64,000 nt of DNA from an uncultured Desulfuromonadales bacterium (GCA_903868145.1 CAIPTY010000051.1:1-64000), one strand, 5' to 3'. Counted from the stretch's first letter, positions 18,197 to 26,874 are shown. The notes: generated by a model from the letters alone, not told the origin. Numbers and translations are program-made.

Positions 18197-20622
18197 CATC
18201 TCTTTCCTGCAACTCCTGCCATCACTGCGGTATCGTTTTTCGCTGGGAACCTCTCAGGCACGTCTCCGCAGATGGCACTCTCAAGCTCTTCTGTTGCCGT
18301 GGGTGTCAAAGCGCCTATCAGTTGATCTGTAGTGCGGGTCTGGAAGATTTCTACCTGCGGGATGACCGGTCTGTGCCGACTGTCAAGGAAACCGCAGCAA
18401 TACATTTCAATGATGACGATCTTATCAGGCACCTGGTTCCGGAGGGAGAGCTCTGTCGTCTGGATATTCTGATTGGCGGAATCACGTGTCCATCCTGCAT
18501 CTGGCTGCTTGAGAGGATGATCAGCCGGGTTGACGGGGTGAGTGATGTCAGTATTTCCTACGCGGGAGGTATCGCCTCGATTCGTTTTGATCCCGTTCTC
18601 TGCAGACCTTCTGAAATTTTCCTCTCCATAGCCGGTCTGGGGTTTGCTCCTCGCCCCTATTCACCTGCGCTGTCTGATCAGGTGGCACGGCGCGAACGGG
18701 ATGATCTGCTGCTGCGTCTTGGCACAGCGGTGTTTTTCACCATGCAGTTGATGGCGTATTCCTACAGCCTGTATGCCGGGTACTTTCAAGGCATGGGGGG
18801 CGGCATCAGAAATATCCTCCAGTACGCCTCCCTGTTCGTTGCTACACCGGTTGTCTTCTACTGTGGCTGGCCTTTCATCTCCGGTGCCTGGCAGTCGCTC
18901 CGTTCGCGCAGTCCGGGTATGGATCTGCTGATCGCCGTAGGGGCCTTGTCGGCCTGGTTCTACAGCACCTGGGCCGTATTCTCTGGGCACGAGACCTATT
19001 TCGACAGCGCTGCAATGATCATCACCTTTGTCCTTTTGGGGCGTCTCCTGGAACTCTCGGTGGGCCGCACTGCCATGTCGGGGATTGAAGCCCTCTACGC
19101 AGCAGTTCCACAGCGGGCAAATCTTCTGAACGGCACTACCAGCAATGAAATTCCCGTTGACGACGTGCGCCCCGGCGACATGCTGCTTGTCAGACAGGGA
19201 GAATGCTTTCCCGTTGATTGTATTATTGTTGAGGGGGAAACGGAAGTCGATCAGGCGCTGGTGACCGGGGAGAGTATTCCGGTTTTTGTCGCCCCCGGCA
19301 GGGATGTCAGGGCCGGAAGTGTCAATATCGCATCTCCGGTAACGGCCCAGGCGCTCAGGCCTGCCGGGCAGAGTTATCTGATGCGTGTGGCCGCCCTTGT
19401 GCAGATGGCTCAAGCCGCTAAACCATCGCTGCAGCGCCTTGCAGACCGTGTTGCAGGCTGGTTTGTCCCTGCTGTAATCCTGCTTTCGGTACTGGTTTGT
19501 GCCTGGCGTCTTGGTGTGACGGGCGAAGGGATCGGTCCCGCCATGATGGTGGCGCTCTCGGTCGTCCTGATTGCCTGCCCCTGCGCCATGGGGCTGGCTG
19601 TTCCGGCTGCCGTGCTGGCCGCCTGCAGCCGCTCTGCCACACTGGGCATCATTCTGCGCAGTGGTGATGTTATCGAAAGGCTGGCCGGTATTGACTGCGC
19701 CTTTTTCGACAAGACCGGCACGATCACCATGGGCAGGCCACAAGTTTTGGAACTCACAATCTCACAGGGCTTTTCAGAAAAGTTTATACTCACTCTTGCA
19801 GCCTCTGTTGAACACTCCGCCTCCCACCCTCTTGCGCGCGCCATAGTTGAATTTTCCGCCCGGAGTGGTGTGTTGCCCGCTGAATGCAGGGATTTTACCG
19901 TGTTTCCGGGGAGAGGTGTTTCGGGTATTGTTGCCGACGGCCAACGCGTGGTATGCGGCAGCGCGGTATTTATGGCAGAACAGGGAGTTGCTGATGCTGA
20001 TAGTGGTGGTATGACGGACCTCAGCGATACTGCCGTTTTTATTGCCATATCCGGCAAATATGGTGGCCGGTTTCTGTTGCGTGACCAGGTCAGACATGGA
20101 GCGGGTACACTTATTTCATTACTCTCCGCACGAGACATCGACCTGCGACTGCTAAGCGGCGATACCCAGCAGGTTGCTGAAAAGGTTGCACATCAGATCG
20201 GTATGAACATTGCCCACGGTGGTATGACACCGGATCAGAAACTACAGCTGGTTCGTGAGACACAATTATCTGGTCGGAAAGTCTTGATGGTCGGTGATGG
20301 CGTGAACGACGCCCCTGCCCTGGCATCAGCCAATGTAAGTTGTTCTCTGACCGGTTCCAGTGACATTGCGCTTGAAAATGCCGATGTCATCATAACCGGT
20401 GATGATCTGGCCCGTCTGGGCACAGCACATCGTATCGCCCGTAAAACCATGGTGGTTATACGGCAGAACCTGGCATGGGCCTTTGTGTACAACATCATCG
20501 GCATTCCACTGGCCATGTGCGGAATGCTGACCCCGATCTATGCCGCTGTTGCCATGACCGTAAGCTCTCTGCTGGTATCTCTGAATTCACTGCGTCTGAT
20601 GAGGATCAAACATAATGGATGA
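18193..20622 (+). CDS. ccoI: Copper-translocating P1B-type ATPase CcoI (FixI)
   Basis: 809 residues. An N-terminal Cys-rich metal-binding domain (CNSCHHCG, FCCRGCQSAYQLI) is followed by an HMA domain with GGITCPSCIWLLERM. The P-type core has CPCAMGLAVP in the membrane ion site, phosphorylation motif DKTGTIT, HP motif SASHPLARA and hinge GDGVNDAPAL. The N-terminal domain plus CPC motif identify the FixI/CcoI branch that exports copper for cbb3-type oxidase. It lies between ccoG and ccoS with overlaps at both ends. Confidence 0.94.
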   Translation: MTSLSCNSCHHCGIVFRWEPLRHVSADGTLKLFCCRGCQSAYQLICSAGLEDFYLRDDRSVPTVKETAAIHFNDDDLIRHLVPEGELCRLDILIGGITCPSCIWLLERMISRVDGVSDVSISYAGGIASIRFDPVLCRPSEIFLSIAGLGFAPRPYSPALSDQVARRERDDLLLRLGTAVFFTMQLMAYSYSLYAGYFQGMGGGIRNILQYASLFVATPVVFYCGWPFISGAWQSLRSRSPGMDLLIAVGALSAWFYSTWAVFSGHETYFDSAAMIITFVLLGRLLELSVGRTAMSGIEALYAAVPQRANLLNGTTSNEIPVDDVRPGDMLLVRQGECFPVDCIIVEGETEVDQALVTGESIPVFVAPGRDVRAGSVNIASPVTAQALRPAGQSYLMRVAALVQMAQAAKPSLQRLADRVAGWFVPAVILLSVLVCAWRLGVTGEGIGPAMMVALSVVLIACPCAMGLAVPAAVLAACSRSATLGIILRSGDVIERLAGIDCAFFDKTGTITMGRPQVLELTISQGFSEKFILTLAASVEHSASHPLARAIVEFSARSGVLPAECRDFTVFPGRGVSGIVADGQRVVCGSAVFMAEQGVADADSGGMTDLSDTAVFIAISGKYGGRFLLRDQVRHGAGTLISLLSARDIDLRLLSGDTQQVAEKVAHQIGMNIAHGGMTPDQKLQLVRETQLSGRKVLMVGDGVNDAPALASANVSCSLTGSSDIALENADVIITGDDLARLGTAHRIARKTMVVIRQNLAWAFVYNIIGIPLAMCGMLTPIYAAVAMTVSSLLVSLNSLRLMRIKHNG

Positions 20623-20755
20623 AAGCTTGATTTTACTGATAATACTGTCGCTATCCCTGGGGGCCGGTTGCTGGCTTATATTCATCTGGGCGGTAAAAAA
20701 GCGCCAGTTTGATGATACGGAGAAACCCAAACACCGAATGCTTGACGACGACTGA
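20615..20755 (+). CDS. ccoS: Cbb3-type oxidase assembly protein CcoS
   Basis: A 46-residue protein, overlapping the end of ccoI by 8 bases. It has one transmembrane helix (SLILLIILSLSLGAGCWLIF) followed by the family signature W-A-x-K-x-x-Q-F-D-D and the acidic end RMLDDD. CcoS is needed for cofactor insertion into the cbb3 catalytic subunit. The position directly after ccoI confirms the call. The structural genes ccoNOP are not in the window. Confidence 0.92.
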   Translation: MDESLILLIILSLSLGAGCWLIFIWAVKKRQFDDTEKPKHRMLDDD

Positions 20756-20821
20756 TCAGGTTTGATTTCGACGACTTTATGGTTGACAAACCGTTACTAT
20801 ATTGGCATGTATGAACGGCAA

Positions 20822-20896
20822 GCGGGAATAACTCAGTGGTAGAGTGCAACCTTCCCAAGGTTGAGGTCGCGAGTTCGAATCTCGTTTCCCGCTCCA
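20822..20896 (+). tRNA. tRNA-Gly (anticodon CCC)
   Basis: A cloverleaf can be drawn: acceptor GCGGGAA/TTCCCGC, D-arm region with CTCAGTGGTAGAG, anticodon stem CAACC/GGTTG with loop TTCCCAA (anticodon CCC), T-arm CGAG-TTCGAAT-CTCG, discriminator T and an encoded CCA. Its last 23 bases are the integration core repeated at 30592 and 36582, so the gene is restored intact by insertion. Confidence 0.95.
20874..20896 (+). repeat. Attachment site copy 1 (attL, within tRNA-Gly 3' end)
   Basis: Twenty-three bases starting TTCGAATCTCGTTT and ending CCGCTCCA, from the T-loop to the CCA end of the tRNA. Identical copies are at 30592-30614 and 36582-36604. The integrase gene starts its 3' end 17 bases further on, the usual arrangement for tRNA-integrating elements. 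Confidence 0.92.
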
Positions 20897-20912
20897 AAAT
20901 TACGCTTTAAAT

Positions 20913-22229
20913 TCAGGATGTTATCTGAATGTTGTCCCGACTGCCCCCGAAACTGACCCCATGAGTCAGGAGCGGGGACAGTTTTTTTTCGGGTTTAATC
21001 AGAAAATCAACGCCAAAATAGCGGATAATATCATCCACATCATCTTCCAAATCTTCCACGTAATCCCCGTAAACCTGATACACCATCTGCTTGCTTGAAT
21101 GCCCCATCAGACTCACCAGCTTCATTGGATTCATGCCGATAGTCAGTGCCCAGCCGCAGAAGGTATGCCGTGTGCTGTAGGGCGTTTTATAAGCTATCTG
21201 TGAATCATTCAGGGCTTTGTTCCAAGCTATCTTTCTAAACGAGTTGCCGTTGAACGGGCTTTTGTCATCCATAGGAAAAAGATGGAGTGAATCTGGGCAT
21301 TGCTTCTGTATTTGTGCCAAGACTCTTTTTATTGCCTCGGTCATTGGAATGCGGCGGAATCGAAACTGATTCTTCAGCATATCTTGTTCACGTTTCAAGA
21401 CTATTGACCGTTGCACCTTGATACTACGTTCCGAAACATCACTCTTTTGCAACCCTGCCATTTCGCTGGCTGACAGTCCGGTCATGACGAGAAATTCGAC
21501 ATGAGGCCGGTAAAACTCCGGGATACATGCCAAAAAATGCATCCATTCAGAATATCGGAACACCTTATCATTGGGAATGCGTCGTTTTACCGGAAAATGT
21601 TTTTTGATAGTTTCGAACGGATTCCGTACATTCCAGCGATGCTGGTCTGCGGCATCTTCCCAAATGCGGCGCAGGGGTATGAAAATATTCTGTATGCGCT
21701 GGCGTGAAAGCGGCTCTCCCTTTCGCGGACCTGATTCTTTTTTCATACCTTCGATGAAAGTTTGCAATTCCAAGCTGGTGATATTGTAAAAATTCATACG
21801 CTTGAAGTACGGCAGAATCCTCGACTGTATTGCTGATTCATAAAGTTTCAGCTTTGATTGTGACGTAATGGTCGGCAGGACCCGCTTCATCCACTCTTTG
21901 GCATACTCCCCAAAATTCACATGCTGAGGTTCAGGGCTGAATTGTTGACCTTCCAACTCCGTGAAAAACTTCTTTTCTTTGCGGGACGCGCCGGGGAACG
22001 CTTCGGCAAATCTGAAAGTGCGCTCTTCGATTTTCTGCATATATTTGTCAATGAGCGAGCGAACTTGAGCGCGGTTTTGCGGGTTGTCGTCAAGTCCGGT
22101 ACTTTTGGTGATACGAATACCGTGGTAGTAAAAATCAACATACAGCTTTTCAGAAATTTTACGTCTTTTGATGGTGCCCCCTCTATGAAGGGGTGCATGC
22201 AACGATACTGCACTTGTTACTTTATTCAT
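20913..22229 (-). CDS. int: Tyrosine-type site-specific integrase
   Basis: 438 residues, starting at ATG 22229 behind GAGGAAATA. Three parts: an N-terminal arm-binding-type domain with KRRKISEKLYVDFYYHGIRI, a SAM-like core-binding domain (about 115-205), and a catalytic domain (about 220-400). Visible active-site elements are Y-S-T-R-H-T-F (box II Arg-His), LMGHSSKQM and the nucleophile Tyr in QVYGDYVE. The usual box I Arg in TGLRxxE is Ser here (TGLSASEMAGL), an oddity. It lies 16 bases from tRNA-Gly and should drive insertion into its 3' end. Confidence 0.92.
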   Translation of the reverse strand: MNKVTSAVSLHAPLHRGGTIKRRKISEKLYVDFYYHGIRITKSTGLDDNPQNRAQVRSLIDKYMQKIEERTFRFAEAFPGASRKEKKFFTELEGQQFSPEPQHVNFGEYAKEWMKRVLPTITSQSKLKLYESAIQSRILPYFKRMNFYNITSLELQTFIEGMKKESGPRKGEPLSRQRIQNIFIPLRRIWEDAADQHRWNVRNPFETIKKHFPVKRRIPNDKVFRYSEWMHFLACIPEFYRPHVEFLVMTGLSASEMAGLQKSDVSERSIKVQRSIVLKREQDMLKNQFRFRRIPMTEAIKRVLAQIQKQCPDSLHLFPMDDKSPFNGNSFRKIAWNKALNDSQIAYKTPYSTRHTFCGWALTIGMNPMKLVSLMGHSSKQMVYQVYGDYVEDLEDDVDDIIRYFGVDFLIKPEKKLSPLLTHGVSFGGSRDNIQITS

Positions 22230-22304
22230 TTATTTCCTCATTCCGTCAGCCTCCTTCCGTCAGTAGTAGTCCGACAAAGAGACTAACGTCAATTTTGATG
22301 ATTA

Positions 22305-22568
22305 TCAATAGTCCAGATTGATTATTTGCCGATTCTTTCCCGGTCGCACCGGCGAAACTTCCGTTTCAACACATGCAGCGGAAAGCGACGCCAGTAGTTC
22401 AATGCTCCAAGGGATACGAACGGTCTTGCCGATTTTGAAATAGTGAATACCTTGGATCATTTTATTGCTGGCGATCCATGTAAATACAGTGGAGCGCCCA
22501 ACATGAAACCGCTTGGCAAACTGTTCCACCGTAAGCAGTTCAGGCACAGATGATGGTGATGGGGACAT
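22305..22568 (-). CDS. xis: Excisionase-like helix-turn-helix protein
   Basis: 87 residues from ATG 22568 (RBS GGAGGTA immediately upstream). It has a MerR/Xis-type winged helix: ELLTVEQFAKRFHVGRSTVFTWIASNKM followed by HYFKIGKTVRIPWSIE, the pattern of the helix_turn_helix_17 family used by recombination directionality factors. Placed 75 bases upstream of the integrase gene and co-oriented, so control of excision is the likely role. A role as a transcriptional regulator of int is not excluded. Confidence 0.78.
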   Translation of the reverse strand: MSPSPSSVPELLTVEQFAKRFHVGRSTVFTWIASNKMIQGIHYFKIGKTVRIPWSIELLASLSAACVETEVSPVRPGKNRQIINLDY

Positions 22569-22754
22569 ACTACCTCCGGCAACTACAACCCTGCATTGCA
22601 GCAGGGGAAAACAGGTTATCGAAATGCTACTGGCCTGTTCCTTTTTCCAGATACCTCTCCCCAATCTCAGAGGTGCTGGAAAATATTCCGGCTGTTCAGT
22701 TAGCCGTTAGGGGTGAACCGCTCTAATGGCGGTTCCTTAAAAAGGCAAAGAAAT

Positions 22755-22781
22755 GGGGACTTCTCCGGTTGGAGAATCCCC
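22755..22781 (-). terminator. Rho-independent-type terminator after the second recombinase gene
   Basis: Inverted repeat GGGGAcTTCTCC-GGTT-GGAGAAtCCCC with one mismatch, located 28 bases past the stop of the minus-strand recombinase gene, followed on the minus strand by ATTTCTTT. Confidence 0.55.
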
Positions 22782-22808
22782 ATTATTACAAGCGACGTAT
22801 AGGTCGAT

Positions 22809-23681
22809 TTATTTCGTATAGTGCTTTAACTTCTCACAATCGAAGTGACCGGCTTCTTCAATCAGTTTTTGTTTTGCGTCATCCCGAGACGTTTTTTCCG
22901 GCATATTCTTAATGTCGGTGTACCGCTCCCGAATGTGTTCACGTCTGAGACAGTGGCTGTTGGCGTGATTTGCCTTTGTGCCGCCCAGATTACGAATTGC
23001 ATTCAGTTGTTTCCAGTACCCCTGTTTAAGGGATAAATGCGCCGGAATAATGCCCGGTGTTCCTTGAACGGTTTTTATTGCATTCACCTTATCAAGGATA
23101 GCCCGCTGTTCACCGGTAGTGATTTCGACACGACGTTCAAGTGCGTTTTTAGTAAAACCGGCCGGGATGCGCAGATAATCTTTACCGTCAATATGTTCAA
23201 TCTTGTTAGAACCAAGCGATTCTTTGAGCCGCAAGCCGAACCGTTCCTGCATCTCAAATGCGACACCCTGCCAATCGGTTTTGGCATAGAGTGCTGCCTT
23301 GATTTCAGCGAGTCGTTCAAAGTTTGACGGTGTTTCGCCATTTTTGAAACGGTCGCTGTTGCTTCTGGTTGCTCCCAGTTCATCATTAGTCTTGACGATA
23401 TGTTCTTTTCCAATGGCCGCAGATAACACCCGTAATGCTGTTACATATCCTTGCAGGGTAGAAGGGGCAAGCTGCCGATCTTCCCGCAAGTGGCGGATAA
23501 AGGAATCCACATGTTTCGTCTTCAAGTTAGAAATATCGTTCAAACCCTGCCGAGCCATAAAACGCCCGATAGTTTTGAGATTGGCTAAACGTTTTTGCAT
23601 AGTTAAAGATGACAGGCTGTGATTTTTACCAACTCTGTCAAGTGTTTGTCTGACCAACTTATGCTCGTGACTTTTACTCAT
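22809..23681 (-). CDS. Second tyrosine-recombinase family protein (Integrase_1/Phage_int_SAM type)
   Basis: 290 residues from ATG 23681, behind AGGAGGAATTT; a longer open frame to 23849 has no good start signal. The N-terminal half is a SAM-like DNA-binding domain (SLTMQKRLANLKTIGRFM, APSTLQGYVTALRVL). The C-terminal half carries FEMQERFGLRLKESL and SHCLRREHIRERY, resembling boxes I and II of tyrosine recombinases, with a final GHFDCEKLKHYTK providing a candidate Tyr. Such proteins are common in integrative elements. Its function beside the canonical integrase is unknown; it could recombine a different site or be an accessory DNA-binding factor. Confidence 0.75.
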   Translation of the reverse strand: MSKSHEHKLVRQTLDRVGKNHSLSSLTMQKRLANLKTIGRFMARQGLNDISNLKTKHVDSFIRHLREDRQLAPSTLQGYVTALRVLSAAIGKEHIVKTNDELGATRSNSDRFKNGETPSNFERLAEIKAALYAKTDWQGVAFEMQERFGLRLKESLGSNKIEHIDGKDYLRIPAGFTKNALERRVEITTGEQRAILDKVNAIKTVQGTPGIIPAHLSLKQGYWKQLNAIRNLGGTKANHANSHCLRREHIRERYTDIKNMPEKTSRDDAKQKLIEEAGHFDCEKLKHYTK

Positions 23682-24062
23682 AAATTCCTCCTGCTTTCTG
23701 GTTGATTTCGGGATTATTGAACAGCAAAGGCGCGTAATCCCAAAAAGAGCCGCCGCGACCGGAACGGCGAGTTGTCTGTTGAGTGTATGCAGCCTTAACC
23801 AACAGCATTTCTGGGTACTCATTCCAGATGCCCTGTTGAAACGTCCCATTCATCAATCAAGATGAAGCCCTTTGAAGGGATACAGACGCGGCCATACTTC
23901 GTAATAAATTACGAAGCCGGTGTCTTTGCGTTGCACAAAGTAAAACAGGCGGGAGGTACTACAATTTTTGTCGCTTGCTAATCGTCGATTGTAAATTATG
24001 TGGGGATTGTTCGATTTGTCGAAAATATGCGGGGTTTATCAATATGTGGAAATTGCGAAGGC

Positions 24063-24111
24063 GCGGAGCGTCTGTTTGCTATTGCGCTTGGCGCGCAAAC
24101 AGACGCTCCGC
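24063..24111. repeat. Perfect 17-bp inverted repeat
   Basis: Left arm 24063-24079 (GCGGAGCGTCTGTTTGC) and right arm 24095-24111 (GCAAACAGACGCTCCGC) are exact reverse complements around a 15-base loop that itself contains GCGC-TTG-GCGC. There is no U-run on either side, so it is not a standard terminator. It lies in the gene-free part of element 1, where a nicking site, single-strand origin or cruciform-binding site would be expected. Confidence 0.85.
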
Positions 24112-24797
24112 TGATTGGGACTCTACGTTTCCGCTATAGCTTCAACTCCGTGTCCCAAGACTGGATCAAAGGCGACTGAACCCGACTGTGACCAGAATGG
24201 GGGGGAGTGAAAGCGATTATGCGGGTTGTTATGGGAGGCGGTGGCTGTCTCTGGACGATACAAACAAGTTTGTAACGAATAATTCAAAGACTCAGAGCCG
24301 CCTTGAAATGTATTGAAATTGATATTGTGCGTGAATTTAAAAAAAGGTGGGGTGACGTGTGACCGGGACATAAAACGGATAGGGCGGACGCACGTCTGTT
24401 ATGGAACTAATAGTTTAATTGAAGCCGGTAGCTTGTTGCTAACAAAAGTCAGGTCTCGAAAGTGGAAGTAAAATGTTCACAACCTGAAGGGACGCCCCAG
24501 GCTGTTTTTTAATTAAGTACGAAGTAACAATATATGATTGTTTTTAATAAATCTACAAAAAAATGCGTGCTGAGTAAAAAATAACTCAGCAATAACAATA
24601 CTATATTGACAAAAGACGTTTTAATGTGATATTCGGCCAATATGTAACATATTAAAATATGTGCAGAATTATAGCATCTGGCAAAGCGTAAAAATGTTAG
24701 CGAATCGCTGGCTGAACTGTCTTATTTCAATCCAAAAATAAAAACATATTTCACACATAAGAACATAGAGCGGGTTTAGACAGGCCGTTAAGTGTGA

Positions 24798-25166
24798 GTT
24801 TCTTGGGAGGGGGGCGGGATACTTGCCCGTGCTATCCGTGGACCATTACCACGGGAGCGCGGAAGGTTTTGTTTCTTGCCGTTGTTTCTTGGGTTCTGTT
24901 TTTTAAGTTTATTGGCGGGTGGGCGTTGCGGCGGAGCCGGTTTCTTGCCCATCCGCTGTTTCTTGTTGTTGTTTTTTGGTGTTGTTTCTTGAATTCGTTT
25001 TTTGCTTTTGTTTTTTGTTGTTATGCCGTTCTGAGCGGTTTTACGGAGCGGTTTGGGGAGCAAGCGAGAATTGGCGGGATAGGCGGGGGAATACCGGAGC
25101 AACAGGCGTATTGAAGCAGGTCTATAGTTTTTTGTCCCCCATGATACCCCCAAAGACAGTTTCTTG
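24798..25166 (+). repeat. Cluster of seven GTTTCTTG octamers
   Basis: Exact GTTTCTTG at 24798, 24871, 24884, 24940, 24958, 24984 and 25159 on the plus strand, plus one inverted copy (CAAGAAAC) at 25368-25375. Spacing is irregular (73, 13, 56, 18, 26, 175). Relative to the minus-strand frame that spans them, the copies fall in all three codon phases, so they are not a protein repeat. The surrounding DNA is GT-rich, which weakens the case. Confidence 0.6.
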
Positions 25167-25637
25167 GTTTTGATTTCAGGCGGCATACGGGCAGCTGTAA
25201 TCTCCGCCAATGAGTATTAACAGATAACGGCAACTCATATCACGCCACGCTTCACTCCACGGCGTTCCACTCTGTTCCGTTACGGGTGGCGTCATATTCG
25301 CCCAGGCTGAGAGGCTGTCTGACAAACCGGCGAAAGGATGCCGGATTTCCAGACAATACCAACCAGGCAAGAAACAAAACGCCTGCTACTGGCGGCATGA
25401 TCCGCGCACAACCGGCACGATGAGGCCGCGACGGTTGACCGCTCTGGCGTCGATAGTATCGGCGTATTGTTTCCCCAAGAGCGAAAGGCGTCATACATCA
25501 CGCAACTAAGCCGCGTCATGTATGACAGAGGCAGGAGCAGGGACGTCAAGTTTTATGAGTCCAAAAACGCATAATTAGACCGGTCAGTGTGTACATGTGT
25601 GGCGAATTTTACAAACAGTGAAGATGTCTAATAATAA

Positions 25638-25654
25638 GCGACAACACTTGTCGC
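25638..25654. promoter_or_regulatory. Operator 1 for the WYL regulator
   Basis: Perfect inverted repeat GCGACAA-CAC-TTGTCGC, 113 bases before the WYL gene start. The same GCGACAACA..TGTCGC site is found at 26811 on the other side of the gene. Both are followed after 8 bases by GTTAC, suggesting the operator sits at a fixed position in two similar promoters. Autoregulation by the WYL protein is inference from the paired placement. Confidence 0.7.
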
Positions 25655-25766
25655 ACTGGTTTGTTACAATCTACGTCATTATAAGGCGTCTTCGAATTGG
25701 ATCAAATTCACAACCTCGTATTTGTATATTAAAACCATTGTAATACTAAGGAAATGGGTATATTTC

Positions 25767-26804
25767 ATGAAGCATCCTTCTTATCTTTCTGAAAGGTTAT
25801 CCGTGAGCACTTCCTACCGATACTTGTTGCTAATGCGGATGATTCCTCGTTACCCCCGTAAGATTGATACTGCAACTATTGCTTCACTGCTTGAGCGGGA
25901 TGGTATGACCATTCACCGGCGTTCTATCCAGCGCGATCTAGAAAAGCTCTCCCAGTCATTTGCCATAACCTGTGACGACAATCATAAACCCTACGGCTGG
26001 TCATGGACGGCAGATGCCCCTTCGCTGGACATTCCAACCATGTCACCCACGGCAGCACTGGCCTATCGTATGGTGGCAGATTTTATGTCGGATATGTTCC
26101 CCAGAGAGATCTACGACCAGCTAAAACCGCACTTCCGCTATGCCGACACCCTTTTGAAACAGACAGATAAAGATACCTTAAAGGAATGGCCGGATAAGGT
26201 GCGGACTGTCGGTAGAAGCCAGCCGCTAATGCCGCCCAACATACCGGCAGAAGTATTTGCAGTGGTGTCTGATTCGCTGCTGGAGGGGAAGCGTTTCCAA
26301 GTCAGCTATCAGAAGCGGGGAGAAAAGAAACGGGTCTCCTGGACCATTAACCCGCTGGGGATCGTGCTACATGACCGGTTGATAACTCTAGTCTGTACGG
26401 TTGGTAACTACCATCAACATAAGGATATTCGCCAGCTACAGTTGCACCGTATGAAAGATGCAATACAACTTGACGAGCCAGCACTGTTACAGGAAGGGTT
26501 TAATCTTGACGAGTACATTGCCGCCGGAGCATTCAGCTATTGCACCGGTGAAAAAGCAATCCGGCTGAAGGCTGTCTTTGAACAGGATGCTGCAATCCAC
26601 CTAGAAGAAACGCCATTGTCAGAAGGCCAGCACCTGACAGACCTAGGAAACGGGACTGTACTGGTAGAAGCAACGGTAGCGGATACACGGCAACTGCGTT
26701 GGTGGCTGCTGGGATTCGGCGGCAGGACTGAAGTGCTGGAACCGGCATGTTTACGTGATGAATTGAAGGCTCACGCTATCAGAATGATGTCTAAATATGC
26801 CTGA
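25767..26804 (+). CDS. WYL-domain transcriptional regulator
   Basis: 345 residues from ATG 25767. N-terminal winged helix (RKIDTATIASLLERDGMTIHRRSIQRDLEKL) followed by a WYL domain at about 150-235 (VSYQKRGEKKRVSWTINPLGIVLHDRLITLVC) and a WCX C-terminal extension ending LRWWLLGFGGRTEVLEP. This three-part layout is that of WYL regulators that repress anti-phage and other mobile-element operons and respond to nucleic-acid or nucleotide ligands. It is flanked by two copies of one inverted-repeat operator, so it probably represses itself and the operon downstream. It is divergent in base composition from the host genes around the element. Confidence 0.88.
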   Translation: MKHPSYLSERLSVSTSYRYLLLMRMIPRYPRKIDTATIASLLERDGMTIHRRSIQRDLEKLSQSFAITCDDNHKPYGWSWTADAPSLDIPTMSPTAALAYRMVADFMSDMFPREIYDQLKPHFRYADTLLKQTDKDTLKEWPDKVRTVGRSQPLMPPNIPAEVFAVVSDSLLEGKRFQVSYQKRGEKKRVSWTINPLGIVLHDRLITLVCTVGNYHQHKDIRQLQLHRMKDAIQLDEPALLQEGFNLDEYIAAGAFSYCTGEKAIRLKAVFEQDAAIHLEETPLSEGQHLTDLGNGTVLVEATVADTRQLRWWLLGFGGRTEVLEPACLRDELKAHAIRMMSKYA

Positions 26805-26810
26805 TTCTTA

Positions 26811-26827
26811 GCGACAACAGATGTCGC
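26811..26827. promoter_or_regulatory. Operator 2 for the WYL regulator
   Basis: GCGACAACAGATGTCGC, with 6-bp perfect arms GCGACA/TGTCGC in the same register as operator 1. It lies 7 bases after the WYL stop codon and 48 bases before the next gene. It therefore appears to control the downstream operon separately. Confidence 0.68.
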
Positions 26828-26874
26828 TGCCCTGTGTTACTTTCTTTTCAATACAATTGGAAAGGAGCAGTGAC

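Larger units (their letters stand above)
23682..25766. other. Two-kilobase non-coding, structure-rich region of element 1
   Basis: No frame here looks like a real protein: the longest have biased composition, no plausible start signals, or lie across repeats. What it holds: a perfect 9-bp palindrome CTTCGTAAT-AA-ATTACGAAG near 23897; a perfect 17-bp inverted repeat at 24063-24111; a hairpin CCTGaaGGGacgCCCCAGG followed by CTGTTTTTT near 24482-24508 (terminator-like); an AT-rich stretch 24510-24780; seven direct GTTTCTTG octamers at 24798-25166; a 9-bp inverted repeat at 25490-25526; and the WYL operator at 25638. Candidates are oriT-like sequence, small RNA, or replication/regulatory region. 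Confidence 0.6.

Noticed and set aside
24123-24371. Minus-strand 82-residue frame in element 1
   Set aside because: No start signal, no recognisable domain, and atypical composition; judged non-coding.
24798-25166. Octamers as replication iterons or a CRISPR array
   Set aside because: Spacing is irregular, unit length is 8 bases, there is no Rep gene or cas gene, and no regular spacers. No CRISPR array was seen in the window.
24788-25210. Minus-strand 140-residue Lys/Asn/Pro-rich frame in the non-coding part of element 1
   Set aside because: Extreme composition arises from the GTTTCTTG-rich DNA, with repeats in different codon phases and no RBS; the plus-strand hydrophobic frame over the same DNA is equally unconvincing.
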